NCBI RefSeq assembly: GCF_900101435.1
Contig: NZ_FMZH01000005.1
Span: forward strand, 62,001 to 126,000
Source: Pedobacter soli
GTDB taxonomy: Bacteria; Bacteroidota; Bacteroidia; Sphingobacteriales; Sphingobacteriaceae
Reading direction: 5' to 3'
Length of the DNA: 64,000 bases
Shown: positions 15,399 to 24,009 of the stretch, piece after piece
Layout of the letters: every line of letters starts with the position of its first letter
How positions within the stretch are numbered: position 1 is the first letter of the stretch
Notes under the pieces: model-generated
Told to the model about the DNA's origin: nothing
Seen by the model: the letters and a program-made list of their open reading frames with translations, nothing else
Database searches by the model: none
Made by a program: the position numbers and the translations under genes

Positions 15399-17039
15399 CT
15401 AAGCCATATATTTCCCAACAATAGGCATTCTCCTGCCCATACCGAACGCTTTAGGCGAAACCCTTAAAATAGGCGGTGTTTGGTAACGTTTAAATTCGGC
15501 AATGTTAACCATTTTCAATATCCGTTGCACTAGCGCAGCATCAAATCCTTGTGCAATAATGGCTTTCGATCCCTGTTTCTTTTCAATATGCTGATACAGG
15601 ATCTGATCCAGGATTTCATATTCGGGTAACGAATCAGAATCTTTCTGATCAGGCCTTAACTCTGCTGATGGTGGTTTAACAATGGTATTAAGCGGAATAA
15701 TTTCACGTTCTTTATTGATGTATCTGGCCAGCTCAAAAACCTGCATTTTATATACATCGCCAATTACCCCTATGGCACCGCACATATCACCGTAGAGCGT
15801 GCCGTAGCCCACTGCACATTCACTTTTATTGGAAGTATTGAGCAAAATATAACCAAACTTATTACTCATAGCCATATTGATAATACCACGGATACGCGCC
15901 TGAATATTTTCTTCGGTCAGGTTAAATGGCAAGCCTTTAAACGCTGGTGCCAGTATCTGATCAAAAGCTTCTGCAACATCCTTAATCGGGATAATTTCGT
16001 GCATACAACCAATGTTATTTACTAAATCTAAGGCATCCTGCACCGAATGATCGGACGAAAATTTAGAGGGCATTAAAACAGCCATTACATTTTCTGGGCC
16101 TAAAGCACGGCAGGCCAGTGCGCAAACCACCGCCGAATCAATCCCGCCCGATAAGCCCAGCACCGCTTTACTAAAACCAGATTTCCTGAAATAATCCTTA
16201 ATCCCTAAAATCAGCGCATCGTGAATCTGTTCAATATCGGTTAACCTTTCGGCTTGCGGGTATTTATTGCGCACATGCTCAACCTCTTCCAGATCGAATA
16301 CCTGTAAATCTTCTTCAAAGTATTTCATCTCTGCTTTCATGGCTCCATCTGCATCAAAAACCAGCGAACCGCCATCGAAAATAATTTCGGTTTGCGCACC
16401 TACCTGGTTGACGTAAAAAACAGGCAGATGATATTTTTTAGCATTATCAGACAGCACTTTAATCCGCTCATCATCATGGGTGTAAGAAAAAGGAGAAGCT
16501 GCAATGTTGATCATCAAATCAGGTTTTTCCTTAATCAGTTCATCCATCGGGTTAGAAACATAAAGCGGGTTATCGTTAATGTTCCAGAGGTCTTCGCAAA
16601 TGGTTAGTGCAATCTTTTTACCTTTAAAATCGATGCACCCAAACTCAGTTGCAGGTTCAAAATAGCGATACTCATCAAAGACATCGTAAGTAGGCAAAAG
16701 CGCTTTCCTAATTACACCTTTTACTGCACCATCTTCAATAAAGTAAGCAGCGTTAAACAAATCCTTACCCTGAAGCACCTCATTTTTTATGGGCAAGCCC
16801 ACAATGCAGGCAATACCATTGCAATGTTTTGCTATTTCCTGCACTGCATTTTCGCAAAGCAAAATAAACTCATCAAACTCCAAAAAATCCCTTGGCGGGT
16901 AGCCACAAATCGCCAGCTCGGCAAAAACAACCAGGTCGGCACCTTTATCTTTTGCCAGTTGGATATGCTTGGTTATTTTTTGGGTATTGGCCTCAAAGTT
17001 TCCGATGTGGTAATTGAGTTGGGCTAAAGCGATTTTCAT
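15399..17039 (-). CDS. nadE: glutamine-dependent NAD+ synthetase
   Basis: Makes NAD+ from deamido-NAD+, ATP and glutamine. The 546-residue protein has an N-terminal nitrilase-type glutaminase (about 1-250) with the Glu in VVFAELAICGYPPRDF, the Lys region RKALLPTYDVFDEYRYFEP and the Cys in ALTICEDLWN, and a C-terminal ATP-pyrophosphatase domain (about 270-546) with the P-loop GLSGGIDSAVVCALA. LLNTSNKSECAVGYGTLYGD and the C-terminal RRMPI are also family signatures. The ATG at 17039 (MKIALAQLNYHIGNF) is the standard start. Its neighbours upstream are a divergent barrel gene and gldB; a nadE-gldB neighbourhood is familiar in other Bacteroidota. Confidence 0.97.
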   Translation of the reverse strand: MKIALAQLNYHIGNFEANTQKITKHIQLAKDKGADLVVFAELAICGYPPRDFLEFDEFILLCENAVQEIAKHCNGIACIVGLPIKNEVLQGKDLFNAAYFIEDGAVKGVIRKALLPTYDVFDEYRYFEPATEFGCIDFKGKKIALTICEDLWNINDNPLYVSNPMDELIKEKPDLMINIAASPFSYTHDDERIKVLSDNAKKYHLPVFYVNQVGAQTEIIFDGGSLVFDADGAMKAEMKYFEEDLQVFDLEEVEHVRNKYPQAERLTDIEQIHDALILGIKDYFRKSGFSKAVLGLSGGIDSAVVCALACRALGPENVMAVLMPSKFSSDHSVQDALDLVNNIGCMHEIIPIKDVAEAFDQILAPAFKGLPFNLTEENIQARIRGIINMAMSNKFGYILLNTSNKSECAVGYGTLYGDMCGAIGVIGDVYKMQVFELARYINKEREIIPLNTIVKPPSAELRPDQKDSDSLPEYEILDQILYQHIEKKQGSKAIIAQGFDAALVQRILKMVNIAEFKRYQTPPILRVSPKAFGMGRRMPIVGKYMA

Positions 17040-17127
17040 GTTTGGGTTAGTTAAAGCGTAATGAAGTAGCGAGATTAAAGTAGCAAGTATTAAGTATCAA
17101 GCGTTTTTGTAACTATTAGCTATTGGT

Positions 17128-17802
17128 TTAAAAGAACACACCGAAATTAAGTGCCAGATAGTGGTTTTTAACATTGCGACTACCATCTGTAGCGATATTG
17201 GTAAAACCGTTGTTAAAGGTTAAACCGGCTAAAATGCTCGTATTACCCGAAACATCAAATTCGCCGCCTCCACCAATAATTAAACCAGCACGATAAAATT
17301 TCCGCCAGTCAGAAATATTTTGGTTATCTCCTACCTGCGTCCCATTCCTCACAGCATCTTGCTTGGCACTGATATTAAATCCATTTGATAAACCAAACTG
17401 ACCATACCAGCGTGTACCATCTGTTTTAAGCGTTTTGAGTTTTACCGTAAGCGGTATCTCAATGTATTGAAATTTATATTTTAAATCGTAAGCCACCGGA
17501 TTGGTTGTGCTGCTTGTGCCATTATAAGGCATCACATTTACCTCGCTACTTTTTCCATTTACACTGGTAATGGTTAAAGCCGTAGAAAAACTGTAATTCG
17601 GTGCAAAATTAAAATCTCCTATTAAACCATAAGAGAAGCCTAGAGCCACTCCGTTGGTTTTGCCCTGTTCGGGCTTAATCCAGCCAACAGTTGGCGTAGC
17701 GGTTAAGCCTAAGCGGAAGCCATAACTGGTTAAGGTTGAATTTTGTGCCCAGGCGCCGAAACTTAAAAGTAATAAAATTAAAATGGTCGATATTCTTTTC
17801 AT
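17128..17802 (-). CDS. outer-membrane porin-like protein (OmpA/PorT-like barrel)
   Basis: A 224-residue exported protein. The ATG at 17802 gives MKRISTILILLLLSFGAWAQ, a clean signal peptide; the frame extends upstream only across the short intergenic region and into the gldB start. The mature protein has eight-stranded-barrel-like sequence: SYGFRLGLTATPTVGWIKP, LKYKFQYIEIPLTVKLK (the typical outer_membrane_beta-barrel_2 strand with Y-I-E-I-P-L), RAGLIIGGGGEFDV and a terminal NFGVFF ending in phenylalanine. The function is unknown. It is transcribed divergently from gldB with only 30 bases between the starts. Confidence 0.82.
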   Translation of the reverse strand: MKRISTILILLLLSFGAWAQNSTLTSYGFRLGLTATPTVGWIKPEQGKTNGVALGFSYGLIGDFNFAPNYSFSTALTITSVNGKSSEVNVMPYNGTSSTTNPVAYDLKYKFQYIEIPLTVKLKTLKTDGTRWYGQFGLSNGFNISAKQDAVRNGTQVGDNQNISDWRKFYRAGLIIGGGGEFDVSGNTSILAGLTFNNGFTNIATDGSRNVKNHYLALNFGVFF

Positions 17803-17832
17803 GCTATAGGTGTTTATATATATTTGTTCTAC

Positions 17833-18867
17833 ATGATGTATAACGTAAAACACAGGCAAATTTATCTAATTTTTCTTTTTGCCATTGCATTTATTTCCTG
17901 TAAGCAAAACCACAGGCCCGATGTAAGCAATATTGCCGTAGATATCAAAATAGAACGCTTTGATAAAGAACTGTTTGCAGGCAACGGCAAAAATCCGGCC
18001 GAGGTAAACCAAACGCTAAGCACAAAATATGGTGTATTTTATGACGATTTTCTGCATAAAATCCTCGATACGAAATACGAAAATACCGAATCGCTGGCAA
18101 CCCTGTACCATGATCAGGCCTATACCGATTTAACTAAAGAAGTAGACAGTGTTTTCCCTAATTTAAAAGCACAGGAAGCTGGTTTAAACGAAACTTTTAA
18201 GTACATTAAATATTATTACCCCAAAGCTAAAATTCCCAAATTTATTGCTTTTGCTTCGGGCTTTGCTTACCAGATGCCGGTTGGCGATAATTATCTGGGG
18301 ATTGGCCTCGACATGTTTTTGGGCAAAGACAGTAAATTTTACAAAGCTATTGTCCAGAGTGTTCCATTGTACCTATCAAGAAGATTTTCACCCGAATATA
18401 TTGTGCCCCGAGTAGCCGAAACCTATGCGCACGAAGAGCTTTTTGCAGAGCCTGATGAAAACAAATCTTTGTTATCCAAAATGGTTTTTCAGGGAAAAAT
18501 CCTTTATTTTCTTGATCAGGTATTGCCAGAACAGTTGGCAGATTCGGTTAAAATTGGCTACACTACGCAACAACTGGAATGGGCACAGCACTTTGAAGGC
18601 GATATTTGGGCCTATTTTTTAGAGCATAATTTTCTATTCGAAACTGATTACCAAAAAATACAGGTTTTTTTATCAGAAGGTCCGTTTACCCCTGGTTTGG
18701 GTGAAAACAGAGATTCGGCACCAAAATTGGGAATATGGATTGGATGGCAGATGGTAAAGAAGTATATGAAAGAAAATCCGGATGTAACCCTGCAACAATT
18801 AATGGCAGAAGGAGATGCACAGAAAATTTTGAACAAGTCGAAATACAAACCGAAACAACAGAATTAG
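17833..18867 (+). CDS. gldB: gliding-motility-type lipoprotein GldB
   Basis: A 344-residue lipoprotein. The ATG at 17833 starts MMYNVKHRQIYLIFLFAIAF and the lipobox follows as ISCKQ, so it is membrane-anchored at Cys. GldB family features are present: VDIKIERFDKELFAG, KYGVFYDDFLHKIL, IPKFIAFASGFAYQMPVGDN, LGIGLDMFLG and PRVAETYAHEELFAEP, EWAQHFEGDIWAYFLEHNFL and GPFTPGLGENRDSAPKLGIWIGWQMVKKYM. In gliding Flavobacteriia GldB is required for motility, but GldB is also kept in non-gliding Bacteroidota and the domain resembles a metalloprotease fold. No gldC follows here; a patatin gene lies 80 bases downstream. Confidence 0.9.
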   Translation: MMYNVKHRQIYLIFLFAIAFISCKQNHRPDVSNIAVDIKIERFDKELFAGNGKNPAEVNQTLSTKYGVFYDDFLHKILDTKYENTESLATLYHDQAYTDLTKEVDSVFPNLKAQEAGLNETFKYIKYYYPKAKIPKFIAFASGFAYQMPVGDNYLGIGLDMFLGKDSKFYKAIVQSVPLYLSRRFSPEYIVPRVAETYAHEELFAEPDENKSLLSKMVFQGKILYFLDQVLPEQLADSVKIGYTTQQLEWAQHFEGDIWAYFLEHNFLFETDYQKIQVFLSEGPFTPGLGENRDSAPKLGIWIGWQMVKKYMKENPDVTLQQLMAEGDAQKILNKSKYKPKQQN

Positions 18868-18947
18868 GTTGCGGTTTTCAATTAGCAATTTACAGTTGTC
18901 TGCTAAAAAATCATTAAGTAATAAAGTAATTACCTTAAAATAAATCT

Positions 18948-19718
18948 ATGAAAGTTGGCATTGTATTATCGGGCGGAGGCATTAGAGGAATAGCACATTT
19001 AGGCGTTTTAAAAGCCTTTAGCAATTTAGGTATTACCTTTAGTCACATTAGTGGAACAAGTGCCGGGGCCATAGCCGGAGCTTTTTTTGCGGCGGGTATC
19101 GATCCGGAAGAAGGATTGAATATTTTCCTGAAAACCAAATTGTGGCGTTTTGTACGCCCTGCAGTGGGTTCGCTCGGCTTAATCAACATCGAAAATACTT
19201 CACTGATTTTAAAAGAATACTTCCCTGAAGATACCATTGAAAAGCTAAAAATCCCGCTAACCATAGCTGCTGTAAATTTTAGTGAGGGCCGGCTGGTGTA
19301 TTTTACTAAAGGACCATTAATCAGAGCCATACACGCTTCGAGCTGCATACCAGGCATTTTTAAACCAATTATGATTGACGGGCAGATGTATGTTGACGGA
19401 GGAATTCTAAATAATTTCCCGGTTGAACCCCTGATGGAAGACTGCGATTTTATTATTGGCTCTTCCTGCAATCACCTCAAACCGGTTGATAAAATAACAG
19501 GGATTACCAATTTAATGGGGCGCGCCGGAATCATGTCGATCAATCATGACATGGAAAGAAAAGCAAAATTCTGTAATGTACTGATTGAACCTAAAGGCCT
19601 TGGCGCCATTAGTACCTTTGATATGAAACGTGCAGAAGATATTTACTGGCTAGCGCATGAAGAAGCCCTGATTACCATCAAAAACAGTCCCACTATTTCT
19701 GAACTCATCACAAAATAA
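18948..19718 (+). CDS. patatin-like phospholipase
   Basis: A 256-residue patatin domain protein. All catalytic elements are visible: the oxyanion loop GGGIRGIAHLGVL (residues 9-21), the nucleophile elbow GTSAG (Ser at about residue 41), and the DGG triad at YVDGGILNNFP (Asp at about 150). These proteins hydrolyse acyl esters of phospholipids with a Ser-Asp dyad. No signal peptide is seen, so it should act in the cytoplasm or on the inner leaflet. It is 80 bases after gldB and could share its transcript. Confidence 0.93.
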   Translation: MKVGIVLSGGGIRGIAHLGVLKAFSNLGITFSHISGTSAGAIAGAFFAAGIDPEEGLNIFLKTKLWRFVRPAVGSLGLINIENTSLILKEYFPEDTIEKLKIPLTIAAVNFSEGRLVYFTKGPLIRAIHASSCIPGIFKPIMIDGQMYVDGGILNNFPVEPLMEDCDFIIGSSCNHLKPVDKITGITNLMGRAGIMSINHDMERKAKFCNVLIEPKGLGAISTFDMKRAEDIYWLAHEEALITIKNSPTISELITK

Positions 19719-20024
19719 TAGTTTACCTCTAATAAAGTAGAATTAAAACTACAGATAAGAATATTTTCATACAAAAAAAATATAGTGTAACAATTACACA
19801 ATTGAAATAAAAATATTACATTTCTCTTGCTTGTTATATAATAATATTTTACTTTAGGATTATACTTTGCAAAATGCATGGTATTTAACCTAAACGTCTT
19901 ACCTATGTTTTTTAACCAGACCATGCTTCAGCAGAAGCGGAGAATCCCTGTGTTTACTATTTTCTAACTTGATTTTTCAGTCAAATAACACAGATCATTA
20001 ATTTTTACCTAAACAACCTAAAAC
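19719..20024. other. intergenic region with a small palindrome
   Basis: About 305 very AT-rich bases. At 19785-19799 is a perfect 6-3-6 inverted repeat, GTGTAA-CAA-TTACAC, that could be an operator. TATACTTTG at 19863-19871 resembles a -7 box but with one extra base. Otherwise nothing is seen. Confidence 0.45.
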
Positions 20025-20816
20025 ATGAATTTTTTAAAATTAAACAAGGCAGCACTGATTGCCTTAGCCCTAACTTTGTCTTTATATTCTTGTAAAAAAG
20101 AAAAACCAACTGAAACCGAAACCTTAGATCGCCCTGAAAGTTTAAGTGTCAACCAAATGAGCGATATCAAGATCTGTACGGAAAGAACACTTGACGGCAC
20201 TACGCCCAGAGGCGCAGTAATCACTTCAACCAAATGGCCAAATGGCTCTACCATTAAAGTAAGTTTAAATGGAGGTACTTCAACCGTTAGAGCTAAAGTA
20301 ATCCAGTTTGCCAAACAATGGGAACAATATGCCAACATTAAATTCAATTTTGTAACCAACGATAATACCGCTAAAATCAGGGTAACCTTCGCCAGCGGAG
20401 GATCATGGTCGTACATTGGAAAATCGACACCAAGCACTGGTGCAACCATGAATTATGGCTGGCTAACCAATAATACTGCAGATTCGGAATATAGCCGCGT
20501 GGTAATACACGAATTTGGACATGCATTGGGTATGATTCACGAACACCAACATCCTTTGGTATCTATTCCGTGGGACAAACCAGCTGTTTATGCTTACTAC
20601 GCAGCGGCCCCAAATTATTGGGATGAAGCAACAACAGATAATAACATCTTTGCTAAATACAGCACTACACAAACCAATTACAGTGCCTACGATAAATTTT
20701 CGATTATGCATTATTCGGTTCCTAATGAACTAACGATCGGTGATTTTGAAGTGGGATGGAACACTGTCTTATCTCCTACCGATAAATCATTTATTGCTTC
20801 AGTATATCCATTCTAA
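20025..20816 (+). CDS. M12A (astacin-like) zinc metallopeptidase, secreted lipoprotein
   Basis: A 263-residue protein with a lipoprotein signal (MNFLKLNKAALIALALTLSL, then YSCKK). The peptidase domain starts around residue 70 with TKWPNGSTIKVSLNGGTSTV. The astacin zinc site is VVIHEFGHALGMIHEHQHP, HExxHxxGxxHE, in which the last glutamate is astacin-typical, and the methionine-turn is FSIMHYS with its tyrosine. It is about the length of a single catalytic domain with no added C-terminal modules. Bacteroidota carry many such secreted enzymes; substrates are unknown. A strong terminator follows. Confidence 0.92.
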   Translation: MNFLKLNKAALIALALTLSLYSCKKEKPTETETLDRPESLSVNQMSDIKICTERTLDGTTPRGAVITSTKWPNGSTIKVSLNGGTSTVRAKVIQFAKQWEQYANIKFNFVTNDNTAKIRVTFASGGSWSYIGKSTPSTGATMNYGWLTNNTADSEYSRVVIHEFGHALGMIHEHQHPLVSIPWDKPAVYAYYAAAPNYWDEATTDNNIFAKYSTTQTNYSAYDKFSIMHYSVPNELTIGDFEVGWNTVLSPTDKSFIASVYPF

Positions 20817-20826
20817 AAATTAATTT

Positions 20827-20859
20827 ACACATAGTGGCATATACTTGGCCACTATGTGT
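20827..20859 (+). terminator. intrinsic terminator after the M12A gene
   Basis: A perfect 12-bp stem (ACACATAGTGGC / GCCACTATGTGT) with a 9-base loop, followed by ATTTTGTATTTT. Confidence 0.85.
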
Positions 20860-20887
20860 ATTTTGTATTTTAAAACAGAAATAAAAT

Positions 20888-21802
20888 ATGCAGCTTATTT
20901 TTTTGCGTGTGTTTAACCAATTACTAATTTGTTTAACCTTACTCCTCTTTTATACAGCTGCATTTGCACAAAGCCCATCAAAAAAATGGGAAATTAAGCC
21001 TTCCGTAGGCATCCAACAATCCAAATTCGATTGGTCTATTGCCGGCAATGCTTCGGGTACAAACCCCAACATCTTGTCTGAACTTATCTGGAAAAATTTA
21101 AAAGGACCTGCATTTGGCCTGGACGTAAAATACCACATTACCGACCGGCTAACGGTAAAAACCAGTAATCAATACAGCAATACCACCAAAGGAGAAGCAG
21201 AAGATACCGATTATGCGGATGATAACCGTCAGAGTGCTTTTTACTTCGATTTGCTTAATGCCAATAAGGGTTGTCTGTTTAATACCAACCTGCAGCTCAG
21301 TTATCAGCTTCTCAATTCAGAACAATTCGCAGTCGGCCCGATTATCGGACTATCTTACAATCAACAAAAATTTTATTTATTGGAAAGTGCGAGCAACCCC
21401 AATAGTGCCGGTTTAAATACTACTTATCAAAGCAGGTACAAGGGCTTCGATTTTGGACTGGAGGGAACTTTTAAAGCCAAATCATTCCGCGTAAGTGCTG
21501 GTATTTTAGGCGGCTTTTATAAGTATTCGGCAAAGGCCAACTGGAATTTAATTCCCGATTTTCAAAAACCGGTGAGTTTTACCCATGCTGCAAATTCATT
21601 CGCACTTAGTGGAAATGCTAACCTGTCGATTCCTTTAAACAAAATGCTCCAACTGGAACTCGATTATAAAATCAATAACATTAATACCTATACAGGCGTA
21701 GACCGTGCCTACTATAATAACCGCAAAACAGAAGAAACACAATTTAATGGCGCTAATTTCAGGGCAAATACAATTGCCTTAGGCCTCAATTTTATGTTTT
21801 AG
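20888..21802 (+). CDS. outer-membrane beta-barrel protein, function unknown
   Basis: A 304-residue exported protein. The N-terminus MQLIFLRVFNQLLICLTLLL and the cleavage region AAFAQ form a signal peptide. The mature sequence shows alternating strands with many aromatic and small polar residues (KWEIKPSVGIQQSKFDW, FGLDVKYHITDRLTVKTSN, FDFGLEGTFKAKSFRVSAG) and ends with TIALGLNFMF, a terminal phenylalanine. It looks like an 8- to 12-stranded barrel. I do not recognise a specific family. It lies after the metallopeptidase but is separated from it by a strong terminator, so it is probably transcribed on its own. Confidence 0.78.
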   Translation: MQLIFLRVFNQLLICLTLLLFYTAAFAQSPSKKWEIKPSVGIQQSKFDWSIAGNASGTNPNILSELIWKNLKGPAFGLDVKYHITDRLTVKTSNQYSNTTKGEAEDTDYADDNRQSAFYFDLLNANKGCLFNTNLQLSYQLLNSEQFAVGPIIGLSYNQQKFYLLESASNPNSAGLNTTYQSRYKGFDFGLEGTFKAKSFRVSAGILGGFYKYSAKANWNLIPDFQKPVSFTHAANSFALSGNANLSIPLNKMLQLELDYKINNINTYTGVDRAYYNNRKTEETQFNGANFRANTIALGLNFMF

Positions 21803-21821
21803 TATTTTAAAGCAGTTTATT

Positions 21822-21939
21822 GTCTTCGTTTGCAACGAGGACAGGTGAGCATAGCGATTTTATCGCCAATAAACCGCAGTTGATTTGTTGTAACCACATC
21901 AGAAATGTAGTTCTCTTTAATCCTCGTTACAAACGAGGA
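21822..21939. repeat. pair of REP-like palindromes between convergent genes
   Basis: Two hairpins of closely related sequence: GTCTTCGTT-TGC-AACGAGGAC (21822-21842) and TCCTCGTT-ACA-AACGAGGA (21921-21939), 78 bases apart. This is the layout of REP sequences, which in Bacteroidota are often mobilised by IS200-like RAYT transposases. No transposase gene is present here. Confidence 0.75.
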
Positions 21940-21959
21940 CTATATTGTGTCTCCAAATC

Positions 21960-22676
21960 TTAGTATTTTAAAGCCACCAAACTTTCGCCGTTTAAAACAG
22001 GAATAGCCTTGCAGATATTTAACTGCAAACAAAATACAACATCTTCTTCGATATTGAGCTGAGCCAAGCGGTGACTGTGTGATGATTTGCGCAGGTAGGC
22101 TCTTAGATCATCTTTCGCCAATAAATACAAATCCTCGGCAGCAACACTCGAATCGTCGAAATGCTCAAAGCTTTGACGCAGTTGATTCACAACAGCCCCG
22201 GCAAATAAGGTATCTTCTAAATTGAACTGATCTTTCCAACCTGCACACAATAACAACACGTGCTTATCCTGGCTTTTTAAATAATCGCAAAGCGTATCTA
22301 AATTGAGAAAGGAGCCTATAACCACCTGATGTGCCCTTTTTTGCGCCAGATGTAATGCCTTGGTACCGTTGGTAGTAGTTAGTACCACTGTTTTTCCGCC
22401 AACTTTTTCAGGGGTATAAGAAAAAGGCGAATTCCCGAAATCGTAACCCGCCACTACTTCACCATTCCTTTCGGCGGCCAATAAAAATCCACTATCACTG
22501 TATTTCAGACAATCCTCTACATGAGCAACCGGAATAATAGCTTCAGCGCCATTATCGATTCCATAAGTAATGGATGATGTAGCCCTTAAAATATCAATAA
22601 CCACCACAATGCTTTGCTCTATATCATATAAATCGATCAAAGCGGGTGTTAAGCAGACTTCTATTTTTTTTGACAT
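21960..22676 (-). CDS. comB: 2-phosphosulfolactate phosphatase family protein (ComB)
   Basis: A 238-residue protein of the ComB family, defined by the magnesium-dependent phosphatase of coenzyme M biosynthesis in archaea. Motifs include VVVIDILRATSSITYGIDNGAEAIIPV, LLAAERNGEVVAGYDFGNSP, TVVLTTTNGTKALHLA (T-N-G-T loop) and VLLLCAGWKDQFNLEDTLFAGAVV. Bacteroidota do not make coenzyme M as far as I know, so the true substrate is probably a different phosphate ester, possibly in sulfonate metabolism such as sulfolactate. It is alone, with an imperfect inverted repeat upstream of its start and gcvT beyond that. Confidence 0.9.
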   Translation of the reverse strand: MSKKIEVCLTPALIDLYDIEQSIVVVIDILRATSSITYGIDNGAEAIIPVAHVEDCLKYSDSGFLLAAERNGEVVAGYDFGNSPFSYTPEKVGGKTVVLTTTNGTKALHLAQKRAHQVVIGSFLNLDTLCDYLKSQDKHVLLLCAGWKDQFNLEDTLFAGAVVNQLRQSFEHFDDSSVAAEDLYLLAKDDLRAYLRKSSHSHRLAQLNIEEDVVFCLQLNICKAIPVLNGESLVALKY

Positions 22677-22695
22677 TTGATGAGATTGGAGTATC

Positions 22696-22753
22696 GAGAT
22701 GTGAGATATGAGATTTAATCGGTTTCCAACTCAAATCTCATATCCCATGTCTC
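22696..22753. repeat. long imperfect inverted repeat between gcvT and comB
   Basis: Arms of about 21 bases (GAGATGTGAGATATGAGATT... and ...AATCTCATATCCCATGTCTC) with three mismatches and a 16-base loop. It lies after the gcvT stop on the minus strand and probably terminates it, although it also belongs to a common low-complexity GAGATATGAGA repeat type. Confidence 0.7.
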
Positions 22754-22758
22754 AAATC

Positions 22759-23838
22759 TTATTTATAAAAAGGGAATTTAACCACTTTTGCTTTAATCGG
22801 TGTATTGCGGATGCTGATGAAAACTTCAGTTCCTTCTTTAGCAAAATCTTTAGCTACATAACCCATACCGATGGCTTTTTGTAACGATGGAGCCTGCGTA
22901 CCCGAAGTTACCCTGCCAATTGTATTTCCCTCTGCATCAACAATTTCGTAATCGTGACGCGGGATACCACGATCAATCATTTCGAAACCAACCAGTTTTT
23001 TCTGGATTCCAGCTTCTTTTTGAGCTTGTAAGGCTTCAGAATTGGTAAAAGGCTTTGAAAATTTGGTAATCCAGCCTAAACCAGCTTCAATTGGCGAAGT
23101 AGTATCATCAATATCATTTCCATATAAACAGAAACCCATTTCTAAGCGTAGTGTATCACGGGCACCTAAACCAATTGGTTTAATGTTTTGTGCTTGTCCG
23201 GCTTCAAAAATGGCATCCCAAATCTGGTTAGCATACTGGTTTTCAAAATAAATCTCAAAACCACCTGCTCCTGTATAACCTGTTGCCGAGATTACTACAT
23301 TTTCAATACCAGCAAAAGTACCTTTAACAAAAGTGTAATACTCCATCGCGGCCAGATTTACATCTGTTAAGCTTTGTAAAGCATCGGCAGCTTTCGGGCC
23401 CTGAATAGCCAAAAGTGAAGTCTGGTCAGAAATGTTGTGCATTTCAACACCATTGGTATTAAACTGCTCAATCCAGTTCCAGTCTTTCTCAATGTTCGAT
23501 GCATTTACAACCAACATATAGGTTTTATCATCTATGCGGTAAACCAATAAATCATCAACAATACCGCCATCTTTATTAGGCAGGCAAGAATATTGTACTT
23601 TACCATCATGTAACTTCGAAGCGTCATTGCTGGTTACACGCTGAATAAGATCCAATGCATTTTCACCTTTTAAAATAAACTCGCCCATGTGGCTAACATC
23701 AAAAACACCAACTCCATTACGAACAGTTGCATGTTCTGCGTTTATACCTTCGTAAGTAACCGGCATATTATAGCCAGCAAATGGAACCATTTTAGCGCCT
23801 AAAGCGATGTGTTTTTCTGTTAATGCGGTATTTTTCAT
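22759..23838 (-). CDS. gcvT: aminomethyltransferase (glycine cleavage T-protein)
   Basis: Folate-dependent enzyme that transfers the methylene group from the H-protein to tetrahydrofolate in the glycine cleavage system. The 359-residue length is normal. Signatures are [35 protein letters not shown] (the substrate-binding D-V-S-H-M), [30 protein letters not shown] and [10 protein letters not shown]. The C-terminal barrel has [13 protein letters not shown] and IGMGYVAK. The gcvH and gcvP genes are not next to it, as usual in this phylum. A TACTTTTG box 20 bases before the start on the minus strand (23858-23865) is a possible -7 element. Confidence 0.97.
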   Translation of the reverse strand: MKNTALTEKHIALGAKMVPFAGYNMPVTYEGINAEHATVRNGVGVFDVSHMGEFILKGENALDLIQRVTSNDASKLHDGKVQYSCLPNKDGGIVDDLLVYRIDDKTYMLVVNASNIEKDWNWIEQFNTNGVEMHNISDQTSLLAIQGPKAADALQSLTDVNLAAMEYYTFVKGTFAGIENVVISATGYTGAGGFEIYFENQYANQIWDAIFEAGQAQNIKPIGLGARDTLRLEMGFCLYGNDIDDTTSPIEAGLGWITKFSKPFTNSEALQAQKEAGIQKKLVGFEMIDRGIPRHDYEIVDAEGNTIGRVTSGTQAPSLQKAIGMGYVAKDFAKEGTEVFISIRNTPIKAKVVKFPFYK

Positions 23839-24009
23839 GCTAATTTTTTAGTTGCGGCAAAAGTACTAAGAAAATGACAATGTTTAAGGCTAAAAATTCA
23901 GGAGATTTAAGCTGCTTTTTTGAAAATGAAAGCAAGCATTTTACAGTAGCGGCTGCCTTACTTTATGCTTGATCCCGTAAGTGTAAATCAACGGCATGCA
24001 ATGTTCCTG

